From contig JAEUBA010000009.1 in the NCBI GenBank assembly GCA_018257865.1, positions 434,001-498,000 of the forward strand: a stretch of 64,000 nucleotides of DNA. The letters run 5' to 3'. This DNA is from Stereocaulon alpinum (lineage: Eukaryota; Ascomycota; Lecanoromycetes; Lecanorales; Stereocaulaceae). This document shows, one piece after another, positions 10,185-21,600 of this stretch (positions are counted from its first letter, which is position 1; each line of letters opens with the position of its first letter). Made by a program: the position numbers and the translations under genes. A model generated the notes under the pieces. The model was given only the letters and a program-made list of their open reading frames with translations, had not been told where the DNA came from and did no database searches.

Positions 10185-10501
10185 GATGCCACCAGTAATA
10201 ATTTTATACATGAAAATTAGATTGTGTGCGTTCAGATTTCACAAGGGAAACAAGGGATCTAGTCACGTGATCTGGTTCTTTCTTCGTGTAGCCCTACTAG
10301 GTAATGTATCGATAACCAGTGCCAAGCATACCGGGTCGGTTGCCCTGACGTAGCGGGTTGTTTACTTATCCTATCTCAGTCCCAGCTGTCAGAGCCCAGT
10401 CGGCAAAAAGGTCGCTAGGTCTGAGCACATAACCAGAGCCTCAAGATCGCTTCTCGGTAAGATACCTATTGTCATAATACTTGGGCACCAACTAATCAGT
10501 C
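10185..10501. other. divergent upstream region
   Basis: 317 bp between the start of the small minus-strand frame and the SNF2 ATPase start. No gene or assignable regulatory site is seen. Confidence 0.4.
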
Positions 10502-13500
10502 ATGAGTGCAACACAGCGCCAGAGAGAAGGACGGCATCTGCCTGTGCAGAGAGGCCCTTTGTCTCCTGTGACAAACACCTTAGGGTCGGCACAGGTCCCA
10601 AGATTCAACTTTGAATTTCCTTTACCGCAGAAATTCTCTACAAACAACACATTCCGTGTCCCTTCGCCGATAATAAGTGACGACGAGGCGGAGGAAGAGA
10701 ACATACAGGCTAGCCAAGGCAGCTGTTTGAACGCATGTTCACCGCGGCTTCCCGAGCTACAGTCAGCACAGTACCCACTCGACTTTGATTTTACTGGCAG
10801 CAATCGAATCAGTCTGTCGAAGCTAGGAGACTCGAGTTCGCTGTTCTCCACGACCAGCGTGACGCAATCTCCACCGCTTACACAGCTCCCAACCCCACAG
10901 TCTCACAACTCCGACGCGCCTAGGCCTTCAACAGCCGAGCGCTTCATCTTTGACTCACCGCCGTCTGCTACTATGGTAGTAGAACGCGAGCCTCCCAAGG
11001 CTACCCCTCAGAAGCCCGCACAACCACCAGTGTTTCGACATCCCAACCAAGCCGAATTCGGTCAGACCAGTCCACTACAGAACCGCCTGAAGCCCAGTCA
11101 TGTATTTAACGTTCCAAAACCACAGCAACCGCGGCCAGAACATCACAGACCTGCGCCACCAGCTGGCGGCTCACGTTTGCAACAAGTGGAAGATTTCGTG
11201 CACAAAGTTGTTGACCCGTTTAGACCTCATCAGCCTCTTCAACCACGACCCTCTGAAGCAGTCCCTGACGTAGTCGAGGTCCCACGACCTACGAATGCAC
11301 CAACCTGGAGTTCCTACCCTCGCCCGCAGCCCACATATTCCTCTTTCAACAATCCTAATAGCGGATTCGCAGCAGTAAATACCTACCAGAAGCCGGTGAT
11401 CGATCTAACCAAGCCGCAAGCCCCGTACCAAGATCCCGCACTCCTCAATGATCGATTCGGGGCTGCAGACCCGTACCTTTATATCGACGCTGGAAAGGCT
11501 ACCGAGAACATCAAAGAGCTTCTAGAGGGTGCTTTCGAGGACGAAGATGACAAGCCGAGGACCAGAGGCCGGAAGAAGAAGGCAGAGGCCGCTGTTGCAG
11601 GCTTGTCCGACAAGCTGCAAGCGCTTGATGTCAAAGCAGACTCTGACAAAGAGAACCACGACGGCGAAGACAATGAGGACGAAGACGAAGACGATGGTAC
11701 AGTCGAAGGGCTAAAAGTGAAACTTCTGCCCCATCAGGTAGATGGTGTAGAATGGATGAGAGACAAAGAAATCGGAACCAAAAAGATCAAGGGCATCCTA
11801 CCAAAAGGAGGCATCCTAGCTGATGACATGGGTCTTGGAAAAACCATCCAGTCCATTGCGCTACTGCTTACCAATCCTCGCCCTGCCATGTCGACAGCGA
11901 CCTCGATAATTGACAAGAAGGCGTTGTCTTCAAGTGTTGGCAAGAGCACGCTCGTCGTGGCGCCGCTCGCGCTTATCAAACAATGGGAAGGGGAGATCAA
12001 AAATCGAGTGACCGAAAGTCACAAGCTGCGTGTTTGCGTTCATCACGGACCACAGCGCACAAAGCGCTTTGAGGACCTGAAGAAGTACGATGTTGTAATC
12101 ACCACCTACCAAATCCTCGTGTCAGAGCACGGCAGCTCTTCTGAGCGAGAGGGCGGGCCACAAGCTGGCTGTTTCGGACTTCACTGGTACCGCGTTATCC
12201 TTGACGAGGCACACACTATCAAGAATCGGAACGCCAAGGCCACTCAGGCGTGCTACGCCTTACGTTCTGAGTACAGATGGTGTCTGACGGGCACACCAAT
12301 GCAGAACAATCTCGACGAGTTGCAAAGTCTGATCAGATTCCTAAGAATCAAGCCATACAATGATCTCTCGATCTGGAAAGACCAGATTACGAGACCCATG
12401 AGCCAGGGACGCGGAGGCGTTGCAATCAAACGGCTACAATTCTACCTCAAAGCCTTCATGAAGCGTCGTACAAAGGACATTTTAAAGAAGGATGGCGCGC
12501 TCAATCCCGGAGGCAAGCCTAGTAAAGATGGTCAAATGAATGGCTTCAAGATTACTGCCCGAAAGATTCAGAGCGTTGAGGCACACTTCAGTCCTGAAGA
12601 ACGAAAATTCTATGATCGCCTTGAACAACGCACTGACAGGAGCCTCGAACAAATGATGAGCGGCGAGAAGGTAAATTATGCTAGTGCTTTGGTGCTACTG
12701 CTTCGGCTTCGTCAAGCTTGTGATCATCCACAGCTCGTAGGGGGTAGCATGGCCAAGGATAAAGACGCCCTTACCACGGGTCAAGGTGCCGGCACCCAGA
12801 CTCCTAGAAAGTTGAAGGTCGTGGATGACGACGTGGATGCAATGGCCGATCTACTTGGTGGCTTGAGTGTGCGGACGAAGCAATGTGACGTCTGTCAGAT
12901 CGAGCTATCAAACGTTGAAGTTTCTGCTGGCTCAATTCGATGTACTGAATGTGAAGAAGATCTGGCATTGCAAGGCGCACGGAAGGAGAAGAAAAAGGGT
13001 CGAAAGCATAAGACGCACAATTCATCCAATGCCAAGGCCGAACAACCCAAGCATAGAACAGCACGGAACCGACGTCTCATTCTCGATGATTCTGATGAGG
13101 AAGAGGATCCGGATGCCGAGTGGATTGTGCCCGAGAATGAACGCCATGCTCCACATCTCGGTAAAGCTGGTGGGATAGATGATGAGAATGCTGAAGGTGG
13201 CGGTGAATCATTGGCCTCTGATGATACGGACACGGACACGGAAGACGAGTCCTCGATGAAGCTGAAAAAGCCTCAACAACGGAAAGTCATCAGTCTCGAT
13301 ACTTCAGACGAAGAGACCAAAGAACATGCGTCTTCAGAGGAAGCTACAGACGAAGAAGAAGCTCCATCCTCGGACTCTGAACCCTCCTTAACCTCAATCA
13401 CAACTTCCGCCAAGATTCGACATCTCCTCCAGATCCTTCACCGCGAATCTGCCATTCACAAGTTCATCGTCTTCTCCCAGTTCACCTCGATGCTCGACCT

Positions 13501-14107
13501 CATAGAACCGTTTCTGAAACAGGACAGCCTGGTCTTCACCCGCTACGACGGCAGCATGCGCAACGATCATCGAGAAGCAAGTCTCGAGCGATTGCGCGAC
13601 AACAGCAAGACTCGCATCTTGCTTTGCAGTCTCAAGTGTGGATCGCTTGGTCTAAATCTCACCGCAGCATCACGCGTGGTGATACTGGAACCCTTCTGGA
13701 ACCCCTTCGTCGAGGAACAAGCCATCGACCGTGTCCACCGTCTCAATCAGACGCTTGATGTCATTGTCTATAAGCTCACCATAGCCAATACCGTCGAGGC
13801 TCGTATCCTCGATTTGCAAGAAAAGAAACGTGCCCTCGCTCAAGCAGCTATCGGTGGCGACAGCAAGGCAGCAGGCAAACTTACCATGAAGGATATCCTG
13901 AACTTGTTCCGGAGAGATGCAGAGCATGACACTAGGCACGAAGCAGATCCCACCTTGGGGACTAAGACCCGGGTGCTTACAGCTACCAGCAATGGCTCTA
14001 GTGCTGGGAATGATAGGGGTGGGCAGAGTATGAGAGTCACTCCGCCAGTAATAGATAGAGGGAACGTGACCAGGAAGGAGGATTCGGTTTATGGCAGGAG
14101 GTGGTGA
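10502..14107 (+). CDS. SNF2-family ATPase of the Rad5/Rad16 group
   Basis: Intronless, 1201 residues. This is a double-stranded-DNA-dependent SNF2 ATPase of the Rad5/Rad16/Rrp1-Rrp2 group, which acts in DNA repair, replication stress and SUMO or ubiquitin-linked remodelling. Residues 1-390 are low-complexity, Pro/Gln-rich and probably disordered. The helicase starts near residue 400 (LLPHQVDGVEWM); Walker A is GGILADDMGLGKT (~436-449), the DEAH box ~568 and LTGTPMQNNLDEL follows. The second RecA lobe holds FIVFSQFTSMLDLI (~985) and EPFWNPFVEEQAIDRVHRL (~1060). Between the lobes there is no complete RING; only two Cys pairs (CDVC ~796 and CTEC) followed by long acidic stretches. The start ATG is the first in the frame. 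Exact orthology (Uls1, Rad16, Rrp1) is not decided. Confidence 0.85.
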   Translation: MSATQRQREGRHLPVQRGPLSPVTNTLGSAQVPRFNFEFPLPQKFSTNNTFRVPSPIISDDEAEEENIQASQGSCLNACSPRLPELQSAQYPLDFDFTGSNRISLSKLGDSSSLFSTTSVTQSPPLTQLPTPQSHNSDAPRPSTAERFIFDSPPSATMVVEREPPKATPQKPAQPPVFRHPNQAEFGQTSPLQNRLKPSHVFNVPKPQQPRPEHHRPAPPAGGSRLQQVEDFVHKVVDPFRPHQPLQPRPSEAVPDVVEVPRPTNAPTWSSYPRPQPTYSSFNNPNSGFAAVNTYQKPVIDLTKPQAPYQDPALLNDRFGAADPYLYIDAGKATENIKELLEGAFEDEDDKPRTRGRKKKAEAAVAGLSDKLQALDVKADSDKENHDGEDNEDEDEDDGTVEGLKVKLLPHQVDGVEWMRDKEIGTKKIKGILPKGGILADDMGLGKTIQSIALLLTNPRPAMSTATSIIDKKALSSSVGKSTLVVAPLALIKQWEGEIKNRVTESHKLRVCVHHGPQRTKRFEDLKKYDVVITTYQILVSEHGSSSEREGGPQAGCFGLHWYRVILDEAHTIKNRNAKATQACYALRSEYRWCLTGTPMQNNLDELQSLIRFLRIKPYNDLSIWKDQITRPMSQGRGGVAIKRLQFYLKAFMKRRTKDILKKDGALNPGGKPSKDGQMNGFKITARKIQSVEAHFSPEERKFYDRLEQRTDRSLEQMMSGEKVNYASALVLLLRLRQACDHPQLVGGSMAKDKDALTTGQGAGTQTPRKLKVVDDDVDAMADLLGGLSVRTKQCDVCQIELSNVEVSAGSIRCTECEEDLALQGARKEKKKGRKHKTHNSSNAKAEQPKHRTARNRRLILDDSDEEEDPDAEWIVPENERHAPHLGKAGGIDDENAEGGGESLASDDTDTDTEDESSMKLKKPQQRKVISLDTSDEETKEHASSEEATDEEEAPSSDSEPSLTSITTSAKIRHLLQILHRESAIHKFIVFSQFTSMLDLIEPFLKQDSLVFTRYDGSMRNDHREASLERLRDNSKTRILLCSLKCGSLGLNLTAASRVVILEPFWNPFVEEQAIDRVHRLNQTLDVIVYKLTIANTVEARILDLQEKKRALAQAAIGGDSKAAGKLTMKDILNLFRRDAEHDTRHEADPTLGTKTRVLTATSNGSSAGNDRGGQSMRVTPPVIDRGNVTRKEDSVYGRRW

Positions 14108-14364
14108 TAGATTCTTCAATACTCATTTGCATTATGGATTTGGAGCATCTTGCGTTGATTTGTAAGTTGCACGCTAGACCACTAGAAGCGTGTTAGATCT
14201 CATGAACTCCTTAATCTCACAAACTTTTGCTACTCGTAATGGCGCCTCTCAATGCTACTCGTGCAATCATATAGTGTTCGTAAAGGGTATACTACACACG
14301 ATCACAACGTCCCATCGCCATCGTTACACTACACATTCTCTCATAAGAATATAACAGGTCTCCT

Positions 14365-15911
14365 TCATTGCGCCCAGGGAGCCTTAGTCGGCGGCGGCAT
14401 GCCCTGTGCATCACTCCCAGGCATCTGTGTCTGCGCAGGAGCCATTCTTGGCTCCCTCGAAGTTGGCCCCGGAAACCGCGGAGGCGGTAAATCAGCATTC
14501 GTCGCTAATGCTGACCTATTTGCCCAAGGCGCTGCCGTCTCTACACCAGCAGCAGGCGTGGATGTGGCCTTATTGGCCCAGGGAGCGGCTGTTCCTACGC
14601 CTGAGCCGGGCATAGAGGTAGCTTTGCTAGCCCACGGCGCCTTCGTGCCTTCTTGTGGCGGCGTAGGACGGGCTGAGGCGTTTTCTAATGATAAGCCGGG
14701 GCCGTCCCTGACTGGTTGGCTGGAAGCATGAATTGAAGTTGGTGGAGGTGTGGCGTTTGGGTCCTGGTCCCAGCTGAAGAGGGAGCCGAAGCGGAAGTGT
14801 TGGACTACGGGGAATTTGGAGAGGACTTCTGCGTTGTACATTTTTATCATGCCCTTCGAAGGTTCAGCAGGATTTGGTCTAGAAGAGGGGTGTCTTAGCT
14901 TACCTTGTTGATCTTGCCCCATCCGGCTCGTACGCCGGAGATATCATAGAGCATAGGTGAGTGCTCCCAGAACGGTCCACTTTTCACATCGTGAATGAAG
15001 CCAATGGCGCCGAAGTACATGTTCTTGTTGCGCTCTCTCTCAACCGCTGCCTTCTTTGCAACGTCCGCTGGATCAGGGGCACCTTCCAAGGAGCCTTCTG
15101 TTGGTGTTTGATCTTTAGGAGAGATCGGCGGACCATACTGTGCACTGCCAAAAATGTATGGAATGAATGAGTGGTCGTCTAGCCCCCAGACTCCGTGTGA
15201 GCCAGCAGGCTCGAGCGTGTACGTTTTGATGAGACGGCGTACAAGTTGCAGATAGGGTTCTATGACGCCGAGGACAATGCCTCTTTCTTCGTTGCCAGAA
15301 TTCGACTCGCTAAAGCCTCCAAGCTTCCATATACAGCCCAGAAAGGCAAGAAAGCTCAGCTCGTGTCCGCTTCCGTAATCAAGTCGCTGCGCGCTTCCAA
15401 AGCTGCCAAGAAAGTATGACTTGATCTCCCTTAAGGGCGATGTGTCATCACCGGGTATCATGGGGAATTCTAGCACGGTGGGTGGCACACGTTCATATAA
15501 CAGAGACTTTGTCCGCTCCTCAACCTTTTCATGCCATTTTCGAAAACTAGCGTTCCCAAATCGACGAGGCCCTGTGTCTGGCGGCACTTCATCTACTATT
15601 TGATTTAATTCCTCCAGCAGCGATCGAAGGCGCTGGACGGTTTCGGAAAATGTGATTGAGGAAGATTTCGATTCCCATGTTCGGATTGACCTTTTGTGAT
15701 CTGGCTCTAAACTTTGAACATATGAAGGAAACATAGCGCGATTGAGCTGAAGTAGGAATGTCATGATATCGCCGTAGGCTTTTGAAGTAAGAAAATTTGA
15801 GACATCATGGCCTTCATCAATCATCTTGCGAGGTTCTACGAAAGTATGCCATTCTTTCTCGTCCAAGACTTCAAGGGAAGGAGCACTCTGGACATTGTCT
15901 GCGGTCGTCAT
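14365..15911 (-). CDS. rrd1: PP2A activator PTPA (Rrd1-like peptidyl-prolyl isomerase)
   Basis: Phosphotyrosyl phosphatase activator, a prolyl isomerase that binds and activates PP2A-type catalytic subunits. Exons in transcript order are 15911-14904 and 14853-14365 with a 50-nt intron; 498 residues. The PTPA domain fills residues ~15-365: YGDIMTFLLQLN, RFGNASFRKWHEKV, LDYGSGHELSFLAFL, GVWGLDDHSFIPYIFGSAQ, HSPMLYDISGVRAGWGKINK, and across the splice GMIKMYNAEVLSKFPVVQHFRFG. Residues ~375-498 form a Pro/Ala-rich extension with four copies of an APWA motif, three of them inside 17-residue repeats. A long C-terminal tail of this kind is common in the filamentous-fungal Rrd1 branch, which is why that symbol is chosen. 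It shares a 206-bp divergent promoter with the AT-hook gene. Confidence 0.9.
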
Positions 15912-16117
15912 CTGTGCAACGGTTCACTATAGGGACTTATTGCAGAAAGACTTGGATCGACTACTACTCGCAGTTCGACGAATTATAGAATCTTTCCTGA
16001 CAGAAAGTGTTACGAGAAAGGAAATATTTGTCCCAGGAACGGCAGGGTAAAGCGAGAGCCTCGGCAAAACTTTCCACAAAAGTGAGCGCGAAGTGAAGCG
16101 CGTCTACACTACGGAGT

Positions 16118-18285
16118 ATGAAACAACGATCCCTATTGAGAGCCAAACCGTGGACAATCTTTCCAGCTGACGAGACACTGAACATCGAAGGCGACTTGGT
16201 GCAGCAGCAGCTTCGAAGGCAGTACGAGAGCAAAGGGGAACCCTCCGCTCAACTATCAGCTCCTTTTCATGTTCCAATGGCTTCAGCAAGCGCCCAAGCT
16301 TCCCCGCACGAGCAGAATACGGAGGATATTCAAATCATGTTGACTGAAACAGTCGCTAAATCAATATCGGGGACCAATAGTCCAACGAAGAGGAAGCGAC
16401 GCGATGCTGTTACGGAGGAACCATCCCCCCCAAAGAAACGCAGAGTGGCTGCAAGAGGGGGAGAAAGTGTTAGTGCTACCGTTACAAATACCGAGATCGC
16501 TGCGCCTGCAAAGTTAAGGAGGCCGAAGAAGAAGCAACCACTCCGACATGTGATCCAGACTTATCCAGCGGGCAGGAAAGTCAAGAAGGGAGAAAGATAC
16601 GGCGATGTTGGCGAGTCTCCTGAGAAGCGGGCATCCAAGCAGTCTGTGTCTGCAGAAAGGGAGATGTCCGAGCTAGCGCCACGACATAAAGGTGCCCAAG
16701 AACCGGCAAGAAGAGTGAAGACTTTGCGCTCGACTACCCAATCCTCTATCCCTGGCGAAGGCCATGCTTCTGCTATACTAAACCAACGCGTCACTACGAT
16801 TGACACGCCAGAAGCTCGTGCTCGAACGAGGTCGGGACAGAGACAGAGCTCCGGCAAACTCGCAGTAACATCTCGCGCAGCTGAAACTAAGGGTGTGAGT
16901 GGACGGCTAGCCAATCAAGGCTCAAAAAGAGCAGCTGGACGCCCTCGGAAAAGGGTAGTATCGCAAGCGAACAATGACGAGGTCGAAGGCGATGCGTTAT
17001 CCGAGCAGGCAGCTGCTGGCGAGAACGAGCCGCCATCTGGTCAAGGTGGGAGGCAGGGGACTTTGGATCAAGACGAGAGGCAGGGGACTTTAGGTCAAGA
17101 CGAGAGGCAGGGGACTTTGGATCAAGACGAGACTTTCCGGGAAAGTTCATCGCAAATTCACAATGATGATGAGGATGAACAGCGGGTCTTAGATCTACTT
17201 GGTCAAGAGGATGATTGGAAGAAGATCTTTGAAGCTGCGCAGTCTGTGTGTGGCAAGAAACTAAGAGAGAATCGGATGCCGAAGCTCCAGACAGAGACTA
17301 TTGGAACCCTGATGATTGATATCAAGGAAGCCCGGACTCTGTACGAAAGGCTTTCCCACTACAAGAAAATGGATCAAGAGCCTCCTGATAGAACCTGGGA
17401 AAAGCTGCAGTGCTCTGTAGAGGTGATCGATGAGCAAATCAGGCATGACGACATATCAGAGGCGGCTGCTTACACTAAACGATCAGAGATGATTCGAGAT
17501 ATCTACGCTCGCGCAATTCCTGGTTTAGTCTACCTGTTGAGTTCGTCCTTTACTTTCCATGGACTCCATCCCCACGGACTGCGCAGTTTTGAAGCTCTCC
17601 GAGAGATCGTCCGTATACAGGAGATCATACTCCTGCTTTGTGTCAAGGCCAAGAGCTGGAAAGCCAAGCCGAATACTGATGATCCTATCATAAAGCCTAC
17701 AAGAACTGTCATTTTCCCTTACACTCGGCATATGAACGAGATTTTCAAGAATGAGCTGGCCCAACAGAGGCGAAAGTGGAAGATAAAACAAAACGCCCTC
17801 AAGACTGAGAAGTGCGAGGAAGAGGGTATCGAGCAATCTCAGAGGCAGAGAGAGGAGTCTACGAGTGAGAAAGGTCATCGTCGTGGTAGAATCCTCGAGG
17901 ATGTCCAACGACAACGAGAGATTCTTCGAAGCTCAAGGAATCAGATTGGTAAACCAGCTCTGCAGTCTGCACGAAAGAGTGATCATCACCGCTCAAACGC
18001 AATGTGGACTGAGGAAGAGGAGAAAGAACTCATAACGCAGCTAAGAGTGGGGTACAAGAGCGGCCAGACTCGTACGTGCTCTAACAAACAGTCTCGAAAA
18101 CAGCTTTACTGATTGTGCCCATAGCTGAAGATCGCTATTTGGCTATTCTAACTGTACGGCTTCTGCAGAACAAGCTTCCAGAGCATGTACGCGAGCAAGC
18201 GCTGGCTTTGAAACCTTCCATGCTGGAGGTATACGGAGCACTGAATCCTCCAGTATCGCTCGAATGGATTGAAAGCATTGTGTAA
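16118..18285 (+). CDS. nuclear AT-hook protein with C-terminal SANT-like segment
   Basis: Exons 16118-18071 and 18125-18285 (53-nt intron), 704 residues. The N-terminal half is basic and low-complexity with KRKRR and PKKRR clusters and an AT-hook (GRPRKR, about residue 272), suggesting DNA binding in the nucleus. Three 27-nt tandem repeats (17051-17131) encode RQGTLDQDE-type units. Residues ~345-560 form a helical, conserved-looking domain (VLDLLGQEDDWKKIF, IPGLVYLLSSSFTFHGLHPHGL, FEALREIVRIQEIILLL). The C-terminus, completed by the splice, reads MWTEEEEKELITQL then TPEDRYLAILTVRLL, resembling a SANT/Myb helix set. I do not recognise the family; a chromatin or chromosome role is inference only. 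Confidence 0.75.
17051..17131 (+). repeat. 27-nt coding minisatellite, 3 copies
   Basis: Three direct 27-nt units at 17051-17077, 17078-17104 and 17105-17131. Units 1 and 3 are identical and unit 2 differs at two bases. They lie in frame in the AT-hook gene and encode a nine-residue acidic/Gln repeat, so copy number can change without frameshift. Confidence 0.95.
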
Positions 18286-18613
18286 TACACCCTGAGGAGC
18301 GCTTAGGACGGATCTCATTCCAACAAAGTTAGAAAATTCTGAAAATTTTCACTCATCACAGAGCCGTATGTAAACATAATTGAAACCTTGGTTGCTTGAG
18401 TCGTAGATCTCAGGAGTTAAGGAATGTAAACTCCGACAAGATCTTGTATCGCGGCTTGTTCTGCCAACTTGTCTACAGCGAAGCGCGTAACTGGTAGAGG
18501 ATGGTTCTATCTTTGAATTGGCTCATCCACCATTGTGGGCGCAAGCCATCTACTGGCTGCTGCGATATCGGTCTCTTCCATACCTAATAACCTATGCGCC
18601 AACCTCCTAAACA
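18286..18613. other. intergenic between tandem genes
   Basis: 328 bp between the AT-hook gene and the coiled-coil gene, with no gene or distinct element seen. Confidence 0.5.
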
Positions 18614-21600
18614 ATGTGGTCCCACACCATAGGATCCTCAAAGACAAAGGCTCCTCCCCCAGCTAGGCCAGCAGCGAAGGCACCCACCTCCCCGGCTAAA
18701 CCCTTACCGAAACCTCCGAAGGATGACTCGCCAAGTCAGAGCTTCGACGCTGATGGCTTCAGTAAAACTTCACGCGTACACGCCTCCAGGAAACCCGTGA
18801 CAGTAGCCAAGGCACCTGTTCTTGGTAGAACGACGTCTACGAGAAGTGAGCGGCAACCCGCAGATGCGAAAGATGCCACGCGCCCGGGTCTTGAACACAG
18901 AGGGTCTCGCGTTGGGCCTCCGGCGCCATCAAGAGCAGGAGCAGACACTCCAGTGCGTGGCATGAGGACGAGTACACCTACCATACCAGCATCGAAAACA
19001 TCGAGAACAGGAGCCGCAACACCTGTGAGGGGGACTAGACCAGCTACACCCACGTCCTCCACGTTTAGAACACCGAGGGTAGGCACCTCGGCGCAAACAC
19101 ATCCTAGGCTGAGGCAATCAAACTCAACAGTGGATTCAAAGAGACGTACCAGCGCCGCCACGCCGCAACCTACTAAGCGACCTCTCGTTTCAAAGTGTGC
19201 AAAGCAGGATTTGCCTATTCGGGAGGAGAATAAAGCTGAGAAGGAGGATGGCGACGAGAAAAATGAGCAGGGACGTGATTCGTCTGTCGCCGAAACAGAT
19301 GCCATCTCTGAACCAGATTATGTGGATGTGAATATCCCATCTTCTCCCGATCGAAACATGAATGAGGAGCACAGCGCTACTAATGGGGCTTTGTCTGAGC
19401 CGAGGCGTCAAGAGACGGACGATTCCCAGCTGACGGCAGCGAAAGAAGAGGCAGAGCCTGAAGCTCGTGAGGAACTCAACCGCGAGATTGCCCTTCGGAA
19501 CGAAACGATCAGGAAACTGCGACGCGAAATTGGATTCTTGCAGACGGCACATGAGCGCAAGGTAGAGAAGATAGAGGCAGCTTCTTCAGAGCAAATGAAG
19601 GCGCTTACATCAGAACTCGATAGTGTTCGTGAGACGCTTGTTGATTTGGACGACGAGCACCGGTCTACGGTGGAGAGCCACAAGAAAATATTACGGTCTA
19701 AGAATGAGGAGATTGAGAAGATCTCGAGTGATGCATTAGAATTGCAGGGGAAGCTCAGAGCTGTCGACAAGGCCGTCAAAGAAAGCGGAGACAAGGACGA
19801 AGAATGGAAAGGCTCGAAAGAGGAGGAGATCCTGCGACTGTCGCGGCTCAACGAGGAGCTTGAAGAGAAGCTGAGGGTTGCCGGCGAACACAAGGAGGAG
19901 GATGAGCACCTGAAAGAAGAGCTCGTCCGCTCCAAAGATGAAGAGATTGAGAAGCTACTAGGCAGTACTCAGGAGCTTAACGACAAATTGAAAGCTGCCG
20001 AAGAAGCCAAGTTACAGGAGGCTGAGGATATCAATCATACAATTCGCTCAAAGGACGACGAGATTGACAGATTGTCGCATGCTACGCAGGACCTTCAAGA
20101 GAAGCTTGATGATATGGAGGTAGCGTCTGAGAGAGACCATAATCTCACTCAGAGCAAGGAAGAGGATATCCAAAGATTATCCCAGATAAACAGAAAGCTT
20201 GAAGGAAAGCTCAAAGCCACAGGCTCATCTTCTGGGAGAGACCTCGATCTAGTCGAGCCTAAGATGGAAGAAATTGAGAGGCTATCACAGAAGAACCGAG
20301 ATCTCGAACAAAAGCTCAAAGCAGTAAAGTCAACAACCGAGAAGAACGAGGAGTCCTTTCGAAGTAAGGCCGAAGACGTCCGAAGCTTGTCAGGAATCGC
20401 CGAGGACCTTCAAGCCCAGCTCAAGGCTGCAGACTCAGGTCAATGCGAACTCCATGAGCTTGTCAAGTCCAAGGACCAAGAGATTCAGAGGTTATGGCAA
20501 GCCAGTCAAGATCTTGAAGAAAAGCTCAAGGAGGCTGTCTCGGCGGGAGTTGAACACGAGCAGTTTCTAAACTCGCAAGATGAGGAGACTCGGAGATTAT
20601 CCCAAGCCAACCAACATTTCGAAAGAAAGCTCAAAACCATGGAGTTGGCCCATGAGGAACATGCGCGGCTAATGAAGTCCAAGGACGAACAGATCTCAAA
20701 GATCTCGGAGACTGCTGAAAAGCTTCAAGCAGAGCTGGAGGCCACGCAATTAAGTCAAGCTGACCACGAGAAGCTTGTAGAGTCAAAAGATGATGAACTC
20801 CAGAAGACGTCGAGCACTGTCCTCGACCTTCAAGAGAAGTTGAATGCATTTGATAAGGTTAAGGAGCAAGCTGTTGATCATTCGGTCCGAAGCCTCCGAG
20901 ATGAGTTCCGAGACCTGCAGACGAAACACAAGCGCAAAATAGAGGAGGTGGAAGCCGCCGCGACTGCTAGAGTCGAGGCCGTCCAGCGCGACTTCGACGA
21001 CCTGTTGAAGTCTAGAGACGAGGAGATCAAAGACATGTCGGAACTAGTCAAAGATGTGGAAGAGAAGGTCGAGACAGCTCGCGAGAGTCAGAGGCAAGAG
21101 AACAGCAAGGCTATCATGGAGCACAAGCAAGAGCTCCTAAATAAAGCCTCTCGGCAAGAGCAGCAACTCCGTGAAGTCGCCCAAAAGCATGCACAAGAGC
21201 TCCGGGAGGCTACCGAAACACATAAACAAGAGCTTGGATCGGTGCAAGAGGACTGTCAGGAACTCCAGGACAAGGCTGCAGAATTAAAGCACAAGCTCCA
21301 GGAGACTACGAATATGCACGAGCAAGAAATAGAATCGTTGAGGGCATATCATCAAGACGTGGTCAAAAAGCATGAGCAAGAGCGTCAAGATGCTACAGCA
21401 AAACACGAAATAGAGCGAAGGTCTGTAAACGAGGAACATGCGACCCAATTCCTGGATGCTGTCACGCGACACGAGCAAGACCTAAAAGACGCAACTGCGA
21501 AGCATGTACTTGAAATGCAGAATCTCTCTATGAAACACCGAGATGAGCTTGCTGCTCCTAGCAGTCAGCAAGAGCGAGCTTTGGAGGAAGCAATCGCGAA

